Part shown: in pieces, positions 34,442 through 43,501 of the stretch
Numbering within the stretch: position 1 is the stretch's first letter
Layout of the letters: each line of letters opens with the position of its first letter
Position numbers and translations under genes: made by a program
Assembly: GCA_947454485.1 (NCBI GenBank)
Contig: CANGJJ010000005.1
Location: 124,001-188,000 of the forward strand
Direction of reading: 5' to 3'
DNA from: Beijerinckiaceae bacterium
GTDB taxonomy: Bacteria; Pseudomonadota; Alphaproteobacteria; Rhizobiales; Beijerinckiaceae
DNA length: 64,000 nt
Notes under the pieces: generated by a model
The model's database searches: none
The model's input: only the letters and a program-made list of their open reading frames with translations
Told to the model about the DNA's origin: nothing

Positions 34442-35446
34442 GTGAAAAATACACTTATGGCTTGGGGCGCTACGATTGCCCTTTCCCTGCTCAGCACCAG
34501 TGCTGTGGCGCTCGACAAAATCACTTTCGCCACCAACTGGCTCGCCGAGGCGGAACATGGCGGCTTCTATCAAGCTGTGGCCGATGGCACCTATGCCAAA
34601 TACGGGCTTGAGGTGAAGATCATTCCCGGCGGCCCGCAGACCAACAATCGCTTGCTGCTCGCCAGCGGCAAAGTCGATTTCTATATGGGCGCGAATATGA
34701 TTCAGGCCTTCTCGGCCGTGGAACAGAATGTGCCGACCCTCGCCGTCGCTGCCATGTTCCAGAAAGATCCTTTCGTGCTCATGGCCCATCCTGATGCAGG
34801 CTTTGACAAGCTCGAAGATCTGCCGCGCGCCACAGCTTTTATCGGCAAGGATTCGCTCGTCTCGGTGTTTCAGTGGTTGAAGCTGGCCTATGGTTTTCGC
34901 GAAGAAAAAGTGAAGCCCTATACATTCAACCCCGCGCCCTTCATCGCTGACAAAAATTCGATCCAGCAGGGTTATGTCACAGCCGAGCCTTTTGAGGTCG
35001 AGCGTCAGGGCAAGTTCAAGCCCAAACTCTTCCTCATGGCCGATCATGGCTATGACACTTATTCGACCACAATTGATGTGCGCCGCGACATGATCGAGAA
35101 GAATCCCGATCTTGTGCAGCGCTTCATCGATGCCTCTGCCATTGGCTGGTATAATTATATCTATGGCAACAATGCTGCCGCCAATGATCTCATCCGCAAA
35201 GACAATCCCGATATGCGCGATGACCAGATCGCCTTCTCCATCGCCAAGATGAAAGACTATGGCATCGTTGATTCAGGAGATTCCCTCACGCTGGGCATTG
35301 GTGCGATGACCGATGACCGGATGAAAAGCTTCTTCGATAAAATGGTGAGCGCGGGCGTGGTGAAAGCCTCGATTGATTATCGCCGCGCCTATGACACACG
35401 CTTCGTCAACAAAGGCGTTGGCCTCGCGCTGCGCCCGAAGAACTAA
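34442..35446 (+). CDS. NMT1/THI5-type ABC transporter substrate-binding protein
   Basis: A periplasmic receptor of 334 residues. A signal peptide ends near AVALD, followed by TFATNWLAEAEHGGFYQAVA, typical of the SsuA/THI5 (NMT1) group that binds pyrimidines, nitrate-like or sulfonate ligands. The start is a GTG with a perfect AAGGAGG site upstream. The ATPase gene follows after 4 bp and the permease after that. No TPP riboswitch was seen upstream, so a thiamine-precursor role is not supported by regulation. Confidence 0.87.
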   Translation: MKNTLMAWGATIALSLLSTSAVALDKITFATNWLAEAEHGGFYQAVADGTYAKYGLEVKIIPGGPQTNNRLLLASGKVDFYMGANMIQAFSAVEQNVPTLAVAAMFQKDPFVLMAHPDAGFDKLEDLPRATAFIGKDSLVSVFQWLKLAYGFREEKVKPYTFNPAPFIADKNSIQQGYVTAEPFEVERQGKFKPKLFLMADHGYDTYSTTIDVRRDMIEKNPDLVQRFIDASAIGWYNYIYGNNAAANDLIRKDNPDMRDDQIAFSIAKMKDYGIVDSGDSLTLGIGAMTDDRMKSFFDKMVSAGVVKASIDYRRAYDTRFVNKGVGLALRPKN

Positions 35447-35450
35447 GCCG

Positions 35451-36200
35451 ATGTCCGCTTTGCTTCATCTGCGTGGCCTTGGTAAAAGTTTTGCCAAGGG
35501 TGCTGAAGCGCTCGCTGATCTTAATCTCACGATTGAGGACGGCGAGTTCTTGAGCTTGCTCGGCCCCTCAGGCTGCGGCAAATCAACAGCGCTGCGCCTC
35601 ATCGCAGGTTTGATGAGCCCGAACGCAGGCAGCATCGACTGGGTGAGCGGACAGCCTGATATCGGCTTTGTCTTTCAAGATGCCGTGCTGATGCCTTGGG
35701 CCAGTGCTTTCGACAATGTATGGCTGCCATTACGCTTGGCCGGATTGTCGCGCGAGGCTGCGCGCAAAGATGTAGAAGCCGCGCTCGACAGCGTTGGGCT
35801 TTTGTCTTTCGCGCATGCTTTCCCGCGTGAATTATCGGGCGGCATGAAGATGCGCGTGTCGATTGCGCGCGCTCTGGTCAAGCGCCCCAAGCTCCTCCTC
35901 ATGGACGAGCCTTTCGCGGCGCTTGATGAAATCACCCGCCTCAAACTCAATGATGATCTGCTGCGCGTCACTGCAGAGCTTGGCACGACCATCGTCTTTG
36001 TGACGCATTCTGTGTTTGAAAGCGCCTATCTGTCGAACCGCATCGCCGTCTTCTCAGGTCGGCCTGGCCGCGTCATAAAGACTATCCAGGTGGATGGGCC
36101 ACGGCACCGCACAGAAGACTTCCGCCTCACAAGTGCCTATGCGCAGGCCTGCAAGCAAGCCTCAGCTGCATTGCATCTGGCGATGGGAGAGCCCGCATGA
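35451..36200 (+). CDS. ABC transporter ATP-binding protein (NitT/TauT type)
   Basis: A 249-residue ATPase. Walker A is GPSGCGKST, the signature is LSGGM, Walker B is LLMDEPFAALDE, and the switch His lies in VTHSVFE. It powers the importer formed with the receptor upstream and the permease downstream. The start at 35451 comes 4 bp after the receptor stop. Its stop overlaps the permease start as ATGA. Confidence 0.92.
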   Translation: MSALLHLRGLGKSFAKGAEALADLNLTIEDGEFLSLLGPSGCGKSTALRLIAGLMSPNAGSIDWVSGQPDIGFVFQDAVLMPWASAFDNVWLPLRLAGLSREAARKDVEAALDSVGLLSFAHAFPRELSGGMKMRVSIARALVKRPKLLLMDEPFAALDEITRLKLNDDLLRVTAELGTTIVFVTHSVFESAYLSNRIAVFSGRPGRVIKTIQVDGPRHRTEDFRLTSAYAQACKQASAALHLAMGEPA

Positions 36201-36976
36201 AGCGCCTGACCGATTGGCTCTTGCCGCTTCTGGTCTTCCTCGCCGCGCTCGGCCTGTGGGAAGTCTTGGTGCGCGTGAATGAGATTCCCCACTATGTCTT
36301 GCCAGCTCCCTCTTTGGTCGGGCGGACCCTGATTGAGGATTGGGGCATTCTGTCCACCGCCCTCTGGGTGACACTGACCATCACCTTTCAGGCTTTGCTG
36401 GCCGCCGTGATTGGCGGCGTGGGGCTTGCGATTCTGTTCTCCACATCGCGCGTCGTCGAGCGCTCCTTCTTTCCCTTCGCCGTGATTTTGCAGGTGACGC
36501 CCATTGTCGCGATTGCGCCGCTGCTGCTCGTCTATCTCGAGCCGCGTCAGGCCGTGCTGATCTGCGCCTTTCTCGTCGCCTTCTTTCCCATTCTCTCCAA
36601 TATGGCTTTGGGTCTCGCCTCAACCGATCATCATTTGATTGATCTGTTTCAGCTCTACAAAGCCTCGCGCTGGAAACAGCTCATCTTGCTGCGCCTGCCA
36701 GCAGCACTCCCTTATTTTCTGGGTGGCTTGCGCATAGCAGGTGGGCTTGCGCTCATTGGCGCGATTGTCGCCGAGATTGCAGCGGGCAGCGCGGGCCAAG
36801 GCGCGGGCCTTGCCTTCCGCATTCTGGAAGCAGGTTTTCGTCTCAATATTCCGCGCATGTTCGCGGCCCTTGTGCTGATCTCGCTCGCGGGCATTTTGAT
36901 CTATGTGCTCTTCACCATGCTCTCATGGGCGCTGCTCTCACGCTGGCATGACAGTGCGCGCGAGCGCGGCCTTTAA
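36197..36976 (+). CDS. ABC transporter permease (NitT/TauT type)
   Basis: A 259-residue inner-membrane permease with about six hydrophobic segments. The coupling-helix region FPILSNMALGLASTDHHLID matches the BPD_transp_1 EAA loop. It completes the three-gene importer that begins at 34442. Its end overlaps the convergent chrA gene by 4 bp. Confidence 0.92.
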   Translation: MKRLTDWLLPLLVFLAALGLWEVLVRVNEIPHYVLPAPSLVGRTLIEDWGILSTALWVTLTITFQALLAAVIGGVGLAILFSTSRVVERSFFPFAVILQVTPIVAIAPLLLVYLEPRQAVLICAFLVAFFPILSNMALGLASTDHHLIDLFQLYKASRWKQLILLRLPAALPYFLGGLRIAGGLALIGAIVAEIAAGSAGQGAGLAFRILEAGFRLNIPRMFAALVLISLAGILIYVLFTMLSWALLSRWHDSARERGL

Positions 36977-38271
36977 AAGACCAAGCGCGTCAGTATCCCC
37001 AAAGCCGCCATCACAAAGACGCTGCGCACCACGCTCCAATGAAGGCGCATGATGAGCACAAAGGCGAGGGCTGAAAGGACAAAGGCCTGCAGATCAAAAC
37101 TCGCCAGCACGACGGTTGGCAAACGCACAGCGCCCATCTCATACCAACCGCTCTGCGCAAAAAGCAGATGCAACGCAAACCAGACGGCCAGATAAGACAT
37201 CACGCCCACCACCACCGCCGTGATGGCTGACAAAGCTGCCGCCAGTCGCTTGTTGGCGCGCAATTGCTCCATATGCGGCGCACCCGCGAAGATCCACAAA
37301 AAGGACGGTGCAAAGGTCGCCCAAGTCGTGACAAGCGCAGCGAGCGCTGCCGCCACAGGTGCAGAGAAAGGCTCAGGCGCGCGCCAACCAGCCAAAAAGC
37401 CAACATGCTGGGTGACAAGAATCGTGGGGCCGGGCGTTGTTTCAGCAAGGCCCAAACCATCGGCCATTTCAGCTGCGGTGAGCCAACCCTTCACACTCAC
37501 AGCATCTTGCGCGAGCCAAGCGAGCAAAGCATAGGCCCCACCAAAAGACAGCATGGCGAGTTTGCTGAAATAGACGCCGATAGTGACGAGCACATGGGTC
37601 GGCCCCAGTGCCAGAGCGATCACACCGATGGGGATCCACCACACACCGATCCACGAGAGGATGGCGATGAAAGTCTGCAGGAAGGTGACAGGCGCCTGCG
37701 CCTCCACATCTTGCGCAGCGGGCGGAAAGACATGAGCCATATGTGGTTGCGCGACATAACCAAACAGCGCAGCCCCCAGCACGATCAGCGGGAAAGGTGC
37801 ATCCGCCACCATCAGCAACGAGAAGGCCAGCACGGCGATCAGAATAAACAGGCGATGCCGGAAGGCCCGCGAGGCAATACGCGCCACCGCATGAGCCACA
37901 ATGGCCAGCACCGCCGTCTTGATGCCAAAGAACAGGCCCGCGATAAGTGGCAGATGGCCGCCATAGACATAGAGAAAACTCAAACCGAGCATGATGAGCG
38001 CGCCGGGAATGACAAACATCAGCCCCGCGAACAAACCACCGCGCGTCCCATGCCACAGCCAGCCCAGATAAGTCGCCAGCTGCTGCGCTTCGGGTCCCGG
38101 CAACAAAGTGCAATAGTTGAGAGCATGGAGGAAGCGCGGCTCCTCGACCCATTTGCGCTCATCGACCAAAATGCGATGCATCATGGCGATCTGGCCAGCT
38201 GCGCCACCAAATGAGGTGAAGCCGATCTGCACCCAGACCCGCGCAGCGTCGATGAAGGATGGTGTCGTCAC
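36973..38271 (-). CDS. chrA: Chromate transporter, ChrA family (long chain)
   Basis: A 432-residue membrane protein with two homologous halves, the normal bidomain form. Each half has the CHR motifs: FGGAAGQIAMMHR and LPGPEAQQLATYLGW in the first, FGGAYALLAWL and TTPGPTILVTQHVGF in the second. ChrA exports chromate in resistant bacteria. In chromosomal settings the physiological ion is often unknown. It is a single gene without chrB. Confidence 0.9.
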   Translation of the reverse strand: MTTPSFIDAARVWVQIGFTSFGGAAGQIAMMHRILVDERKWVEEPRFLHALNYCTLLPGPEAQQLATYLGWLWHGTRGGLFAGLMFVIPGALIMLGLSFLYVYGGHLPLIAGLFFGIKTAVLAIVAHAVARIASRAFRHRLFILIAVLAFSLLMVADAPFPLIVLGAALFGYVAQPHMAHVFPPAAQDVEAQAPVTFLQTFIAILSWIGVWWIPIGVIALALGPTHVLVTIGVYFSKLAMLSFGGAYALLAWLAQDAVSVKGWLTAAEMADGLGLAETTPGPTILVTQHVGFLAGWRAPEPFSAPVAAALAALVTTWATFAPSFLWIFAGAPHMEQLRANKRLAAALSAITAVVVGVMSYLAVWFALHLLFAQSGWYEMGAVRLPTVVLASFDLQAFVLSALAFVLIMRLHWSVVRSVFVMAALGILTRLVF

Positions 38272-38501
38272 AAGGCTCTCCCGTCCCCTCCTCAGTGACG
38301 AAGGGGGCAGGCTCTGTCAATGAAAGGGCCAGCGGATGTCGCGCGGCACTCCACCAGAGCTCCAACGCGCCTTCAGCCAAAATGGGGGCGCTGCCTGACA
38401 GGCTCATAACGGTCTTTTGACAGAGCTGCTAAGAGGCGGCCTTGACCGAAGTCCAACAAAGCGGCACGGATTTTCCTGATCTTTGACAGGAGCAACCTCC
38501 C

Positions 38502-39491
38502 ATGACCCATTTCGCCCTCTCCCGCCGTGGCTTTGCCAGCTCGGCCCTGGCCACACTGGCCGTCGGCTTGCCGGGCCTTGCCAGCGCGCAGGCCGCTTGG
38601 CCGACCAAGCCCGCGCGCGTTCTGGTGCCCTTTGGTGCAGGTGGCATTGCCGACATCACTGTTCGCATCGTCGCTGAGCGGGTGGGTGATGCACTCGGCC
38701 AGCGCTTCGTCATCGAAAATCAGGCTGGCCCCGGCGGCATCAATGCCGCACGCGCTGCGCTGGCTGGCGGCAATGACGGCTATTCCATCGCGCTCTTTTC
38801 CAACGGCACGGCGGTCGCAGCAGGCCTGTTCAAAAATCTGCGCTATGATCCCGTCACAGAATTCATGCCCGTCTCGACTTTGGGCTATTTCGATTTCGTC
38901 TTTGCGACGAGTGGCGAGGGTCGCTTCAAGACCTTGCAGCAATTGCTGAGCGAAGCGCGCGCCAAGCCCGGCACATTGAATGTCGGCACGATTGCCACTG
39001 GCAGCACGCAAAATCTGTGCGGAGAGCTCTTCTTGTCGAGCGCCAAGATTGATGCGCGCATTGTGCCCTTCCGCACCACGCCTGATCTGCTTCTGGCTGT
39101 GCTGCGCGGTGATGTGGATCTGGCGATCGATTCTTATGCGTCGATGAAGTCCAATCTCGAAGATAAGAAATTGCTGGCACTCGCCACCTCCGGCATCAAA
39201 CCCTCGGTCGTTCTGCCCAATGTGCCGACCGTCGCTGCGGCGGGCGTCGCAGATTTTGACGTCACCTCGTGGAACGCTTTCTTTGTGCCCGCCGGTACGC
39301 CGCAAAATGTCATCGACATTCTCAACAAGGCGACGATTGACGCCCTCGCCCAGCCGCAGACCAAGAAGCAGTTGCTGGAACTGGGTATCGAAGCCAAAGG
39401 CTCCACCCCGCAGGAATTGGGCAAGAAGCTCGCAGACGACATTGCGAAGTGGACGGATGTGATCAATAAGGCCAAGATTGAGAAGCAATAA
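38502..39491 (+). CDS. Bug-family tripartite tricarboxylate transporter receptor
   Basis: A 329-residue periplasmic binding protein (TctC/Bug). Its leader has a twin-arginine look (SRRGFASSALA) and ends near ASAQA. The Bug hallmark PFGAGGIADITVRI and the ENQAGPGG loop bind a carboxylate ligand. No TctA/TctB genes are nearby. A 2-hydroxyacid dehydrogenase follows after a hairpin, so a hydroxy or keto acid ligand is possible. Confidence 0.9.
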   Translation: MTHFALSRRGFASSALATLAVGLPGLASAQAAWPTKPARVLVPFGAGGIADITVRIVAERVGDALGQRFVIENQAGPGGINAARAALAGGNDGYSIALFSNGTAVAAGLFKNLRYDPVTEFMPVSTLGYFDFVFATSGEGRFKTLQQLLSEARAKPGTLNVGTIATGSTQNLCGELFLSSAKIDARIVPFRTTPDLLLAVLRGDVDLAIDSYASMKSNLEDKKLLALATSGIKPSVVLPNVPTVAAAGVADFDVTSWNAFFVPAGTPQNVIDILNKATIDALAQPQTKKQLLELGIEAKGSTPQELGKKLADDIAKWTDVINKAKIEKQ

Positions 39492-39502
39492 GGCTCACCA
39501 CC

Positions 39503-39529
39503 GCAGCCCGTCTCAACAGGGCGGGCTGC
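39503..39529 (+). repeat. Intercistronic stem-loop after the Bug receptor
   Basis: Eight-bp stem GCAGCCCG (39503-39510) with CGGGCTGC (39522-39529), without a T run. It is more likely an mRNA-stabilising hairpin than a strong terminator. Confidence 0.55.
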
Positions 39530-39555
39530 GCTGGTCTGGATGAGGGGTATTTGTG

Positions 39556-40554
39556 ATGGCACAGGAGAGCGTTACGCGTGAGAGCGTGGTCCTGCCGGTG
39601 CCACTTCCCCCGCTGGTACAAGACAAGCTGGCACAGCGATTCGATCTCATCCCCCTGTGGAATGCACCCGATCGTGAGGCCCTGATCGCGCGCATTGCGC
39701 CGCAGATCCGCCTGATGGCCACCGCCCTGCCCGTCATCGCCGATGGCGTCAAACATCCCATCACAGCCGATTTTATGGATCGCTTCCCCAAGCTCGAAAT
39801 CATCGGCAATATTGGCGTTGGCTATGACAATATTGATGCAGGGGCCGCTCACGCACGCGGCATCATTGTCACCAATACGCCTGATGTTTTGACCGATGAG
39901 ACAGCGGACACAGCCTTTGGCTTGCTGCTCAGCGCTGTGCGCCAACTGCCGCAGGCAGATCGCTATGTGCGCGAGGGCAAATGGCCAGCGAAAGCCTTTC
40001 CGCTCACAACAAGTCTGCGCAATCGCACCATGGGCATTGTAGGCTTGGGGCGCATTGGCAAGGCCATCGCACAGCGTGGGCAAGCCTTCGGTCTCAAGAT
40101 CGCCTATCACAGCCGCAGCCAGCAGCAGAACATCGCTTATCCCTATTATGACAAGCTCGAAGATCTCGCGCGCGCATGCGACATTCTGGTTGTGGCCACG
40201 CCGGGCAGTGCGCAGACCGTCAATCTCATCAATGCATCCGTGCTCGATGCACTCGGCCCCGATGGTATTCTCATCAATATCGCGCGCGGCACTGTGGTGG
40301 ATGAAGCCGCCCTCATCACCGCACTATCCGAAAAGCGTATCCTGACCGCAGGCCTTGATGTCTTTGCCAAAGAGCCGGAAGTCCCCGCCGAGCTGATCGC
40401 CATGCCGCATGTCGTGCTGCTGCCGCATGTGGGCTCGGCCACCCATTGGACGCGCGATGCTATGGGCCAGCTGATGGTTGATAATCTGATCGCCTATGCG
40501 CAGGCGCGCGGCCCGTTAACTCCTGTTGCGGAAACACCTTGGCCGCGCGGCTAG
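39556..40554 (+). CDS. D-isomer 2-hydroxyacid dehydrogenase (glyoxylate/hydroxypyruvate reductase-like)
   Basis: A 332-residue NAD(P)-dependent enzyme. The dinucleotide motif is GLGRIGKAIA. The catalytic triad is Arg in ARGTVVDEAAL, Glu in FAKEPEVP and His in LLPHVGSAT. It reduces glyoxylate, hydroxypyruvate or related 2-keto acids. A GTG three bases upstream (39553) is an alternative start. It lies behind a Bug receptor and may share its transcript. Confidence 0.88.
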   Translation: MAQESVTRESVVLPVPLPPLVQDKLAQRFDLIPLWNAPDREALIARIAPQIRLMATALPVIADGVKHPITADFMDRFPKLEIIGNIGVGYDNIDAGAAHARGIIVTNTPDVLTDETADTAFGLLLSAVRQLPQADRYVREGKWPAKAFPLTTSLRNRTMGIVGLGRIGKAIAQRGQAFGLKIAYHSRSQQQNIAYPYYDKLEDLARACDILVVATPGSAQTVNLINASVLDALGPDGILINIARGTVVDEAALITALSEKRILTAGLDVFAKEPEVPAELIAMPHVVLLPHVGSATHWTRDAMGQLMVDNLIAYAQARGPLTPVAETPWPRG

Positions 40555-40603
40555 AAGGCTGCACAATGGGTTTCAGATTGACCTGTCTTTGAGGAGACGC
40601 GCG

Positions 40604-41071
40604 ATGAAAGCGCTCCCGACCCTTTGCGCCCTCATGGCTTTGACCAGCTCCGCTCTGGCGCAGGTCGAGACTTTGCGTGGCCCCCCGCCGCTCGCAGCCA
40701 CGCTTGGCCAAAAGCCCATGCCGCTCGCCGAACCTGCTGCCACGACAACGCCAGCCAATTTTCGCGGCACGAGCGCAGAGATCGCCGGCCGCTACAATAT
40801 TCTGCGCGAAGGCGCGAAAGATACGGGCTGCTTGCTGACACTCGACGACAAAGGCCGTGGCCCCAATGGCAGCTTTAAGGCTCAGCTTGCCCCCGCCTGC
40901 CGCGATCAGGGGATCGTCATCTTCGATCCCATCGGCTGGCGGTTGGAACGGGGCGCGCTTTTCCTTGTAGCCCGCAAGGGTCATGCCGCGCGCTTTGATC
41001 TGCAAAATGACGGCGTGTGGTGGAAAGACCCGAAAGATGGTGGCAAACCACTCGGCGTGAAGAAGTTTTAA
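40604..41071 (+). CDS. Secreted AprI/Inh-like protease-inhibitor-domain protein
   Basis: A 155-residue exported protein. A signal peptide ends near SALAQ. After a Pro/Ala-rich linker comes a beta-barrel Inh-type domain (about 65-150) with the typical paired Cys (CLLTLDDKGRGPNG ... APAC) and DPIGWRLERGALFLV. Such domains inhibit metalloproteases of the serralysin type or form outer-membrane antigens of the Omp19 type. No lipobox was seen. The start at 40604 follows GAGGAG. Confidence 0.72.
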   Translation: MKALPTLCALMALTSSALAQVETLRGPPPLAATLGQKPMPLAEPAATTTPANFRGTSAEIAGRYNILREGAKDTGCLLTLDDKGRGPNGSFKAQLAPACRDQGIVIFDPIGWRLERGALFLVARKGHAARFDLQNDGVWWKDPKDGGKPLGVKKF

Positions 41072-41191
41072 GGCCAAGCGCCAACGCCACCTTGCATTCT
41101 GCCTCCCATACAGCGAGCATGGCACAAACCTCGCTTCCCGCCTGAACAGGATGCGCTTTGCGCCTGTCTCGCGTCATTGGGAGAATGAAGG

Positions 41192-42241
41192 ATGTTCTTT
41201 GGGTGGAAACAAACAGGCAGAACGACCATTCTTGCAGCAGTGGGTGCTGCGCTCAGCCTATGCAGCGCGCTGCAACCAGCCCAGGCTGATCCGGTCGAAG
41301 ACTTCTATCGTGGCAAGACACTGCGCGTGATCGTCGGCTATGCGGTCGGCGGTGGCTATGACATTTATGGCCGCGCCTTTGCCGAATGGTTTGGCCGCTA
41401 TGTGCCGGGCAATCCAACTGTCATCGTGCAGAATATGCCCGGTGGCGGCAGTTTTGTGGCCGCCAAATATCTCTACGCCGCAGCCCCGCGCGATGGCACC
41501 GTCTTTGGCTGCCTGTCGCAAACACTCGCACTTGATGCGGCAATGAATGAAGACACTGCCAGCTTCGATGTCACCAAGCTCAATTATCTGGGCCGCCTGC
41601 TCGATAATGTCGATGTTGGCACAGGCCTGCCGGGGGCCAATTTCAAAACCTTCGATGATGCACGCCAGCGCGAAATCGTTGTGGGTGCGACAGGTGGCGC
41701 ATCGCCAGGCTTTTTGGTTCCCGCTGCCTTGCAGAAATTCGGCGGCGCAAAATTCCGCATCGTCTCTGGCTATGGTGGCAGCGCTGATATTGCTTTGGCC
41801 GCTGAGCGCAAAGAAGTTGATGTTGTCGGCTCCATCGGTCTGGCGCTCATCATGCAGCGCAATCCCAAATGGGTGACTGAGCGCGAAGCCCCGATCCTCT
41901 ATCAAATCGCCATCAAGCGACATCCGCTTCTGCCGCATGTGCCCGCCATCAGCGAATTGGGTCTGACGCCTGACGGCACTGCCGTGCTGCGCGCGATTGG
42001 CTCGTCTTCAGAGATTGGTCGCTCCATCACCACAACGCCCGGTGTGCCGGCTGAACGTTTGGCCGCCTTGCGCACGGCCTTTCAGAAAATGGTGAATGAT
42101 CCAGCATTCATCGAAGCGATGAAGAAGCGCGAAGTGCCGATCTTTGGTGCCACGGGCGAAGAGATGGATGAGATTACGCGCGATGTGATGCGCACACCGC
42201 AAGCCGTGCTCGACATCACCAAAGCGCTGATGAAACAATAA
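41192..42241 (+). CDS. Bug/TctC-like periplasmic receptor
   Basis: A 349-residue exported binding protein. A signal peptide ends near PAQAD. The receptor-like block VIVGYAVGGGYDIYGRAFAE and the QNMPGGGSFVAAKYLY loop follow. It is a diverged Bug-type receptor of the kind that opens DDFYKGK/DPVEDFYRGKT, and it resembles the gene at 43502. No membrane subunits are adjacent. A strong terminator follows. Confidence 0.83.
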   Translation: MFFGWKQTGRTTILAAVGAALSLCSALQPAQADPVEDFYRGKTLRVIVGYAVGGGYDIYGRAFAEWFGRYVPGNPTVIVQNMPGGGSFVAAKYLYAAAPRDGTVFGCLSQTLALDAAMNEDTASFDVTKLNYLGRLLDNVDVGTGLPGANFKTFDDARQREIVVGATGGASPGFLVPAALQKFGGAKFRIVSGYGGSADIALAAERKEVDVVGSIGLALIMQRNPKWVTEREAPILYQIAIKRHPLLPHVPAISELGLTPDGTAVLRAIGSSSEIGRSITTTPGVPAERLAALRTAFQKMVNDPAFIEAMKKREVPIFGATGEEMDEITRDVMRTPQAVLDITKALMKQ

Positions 42242-42254
42242 GCCCAGCACAACG

Positions 42255-42290
42255 AAAAAAGCCGCCTCGCGAGAGGCGGCTTTGAAAAAG
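42255..42290. terminator. Bidirectional rho-independent terminator between convergent Bug genes
   Basis: Perfect 8-bp stem GCCGCCTC (42261-42268) with GAGGCGGC (42273-42280) and a GCGA loop. On the minus strand it runs into TTTTTT, so it ends the gene at 42302-43282. On the plus strand it has only TTT. Confidence 0.88.
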
Positions 42291-42301
42291 GCTCGATGAA
42301 C

Positions 42302-43282
42302 TTAGTCGAGCGTGAGGCCGATGCGCTTGATGACCGGCACCCAGCGGTCGATCTCCGCGCGCACGAAACGCTTGGCCTCTTCTGGCGTATTGTCGAGATG
42401 CGGCTCAAAGCCCGATGCGACGAGCAGATCAACAAACTGCTTGTCCTTCATCGCTGCCTGTGTGGCCGCCGAAACCTTGTCGATCACTTCGCGCGGCGTG
42501 CCAGCAGGAGCAAACAGACCACCAAAGTTAATCGCCACGCAGCCCGGAACGCCCGCCTCTTCAGCAGTGGGCAGCCAAGGCGCTCCAACCGGACGCTTGG
42601 GGGTCGTGGCCGCGAGCAAGCGGATCATGCCCGCTTTGTGAAGCTCAAGTGCCTGCGTCGAGACATTGATCATGCCCACCGGCACATGGCCCGCGACAAG
42701 GTCATTCAGGGCCGGACCGCCGCCACGATAGGGCACATGGCGGATATCGGTCTTGGTGAGCGATTTGAACAATTCAGCGCCCAGATGGGTGGCCGAGCCG
42801 ACGCCTGCCGAGCCATAGGCCAGCTCTCCGGGGCGCTTGCGCGCATCGTCGATGAGATCCTGAAGCGTCTTGGCGGGATGCGAAGCTGCCACCGCAATGC
42901 CGATACCGCTCACCTGAATGATGGAAATGGCCTCGAAAGCCACTTCGGGATCATAAGGGGGCTTGGCTGAGGCAAAAGGCACCACAATATGGGTCGCGCC
43001 CGAGCCAAAGAGCAGCGTGTAACCATCAGCCGGCGCGCGCAGCACATTGTTGGCACCCACAGCGCCACCAGCACCGCCGATATTTTCAATGGAGACACGC
43101 GGAAGCATGCCAGACACTTTCTCAGCCCAAGGGCGAGCCACAGCGTCATTCACACCACCAGCGGGGAAAGGAACAATCACGCGGATCGCGCGGTCCGGAT
43201 AGCCCTGAGCCTGCGCCCAGCTCGGCACGAGTGCGCTGCCGGCCATTGCTGCACCGAGCTTGAGCGCCTGTCGCCTGTCCAT
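42302..43282 (-). CDS. Bug-family tripartite tricarboxylate transporter receptor
   Basis: A 326-residue periplasmic receptor. The leader has MDRRQALKLG, a twin-arginine motif, and ends near WAQAQG. The Bug motif VPFPAGGVNDAVARPWA and the ENIGGAGGAVG loop are present. The ATG at 43282 follows GGGAG; upstream frame extension to 43465 has no leader-like character. It is divergent from another receptor gene across 219 bp. Confidence 0.9.
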   Translation of the reverse strand: MDRRQALKLGAAMAGSALVPSWAQAQGYPDRAIRVIVPFPAGGVNDAVARPWAEKVSGMLPRVSIENIGGAGGAVGANNVLRAPADGYTLLFGSGATHIVVPFASAKPPYDPEVAFEAISIIQVSGIGIAVAASHPAKTLQDLIDDARKRPGELAYGSAGVGSATHLGAELFKSLTKTDIRHVPYRGGGPALNDLVAGHVPVGMINVSTQALELHKAGMIRLLAATTPKRPVGAPWLPTAEEAGVPGCVAINFGGLFAPAGTPREVIDKVSAATQAAMKDKQFVDLLVASGFEPHLDNTPEEAKRFVRAEIDRWVPVIKRIGLTLD

Positions 43283-43501
43283 ATCATACTCCCATTTTGA
43301 GCGCCTTGGTTCTGCAAAGCCATCACATGATTGCATAGCGCTTGGGCAACAAGATGGCGGCAGCTGGGGCCAATGTAAAGGCCGCATCAGGCCCGCCAAG
43401 CTCTCCCAAAAGCAACACGTTCGCGATGGACGAACGCAACCGCGCAGTTGCCCCGGAAAGGTCAAGCCGCTACGGTCATGTCAAATAAATGGGAGGACAA
43501 T

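Noticed and set aside
38373..39488. A 371-codon minus-strand open frame opposite the Bug receptor
   Set aside because: The plus strand encodes a full Bug receptor with signal peptide; the minus frame has no domain or ribosome site.
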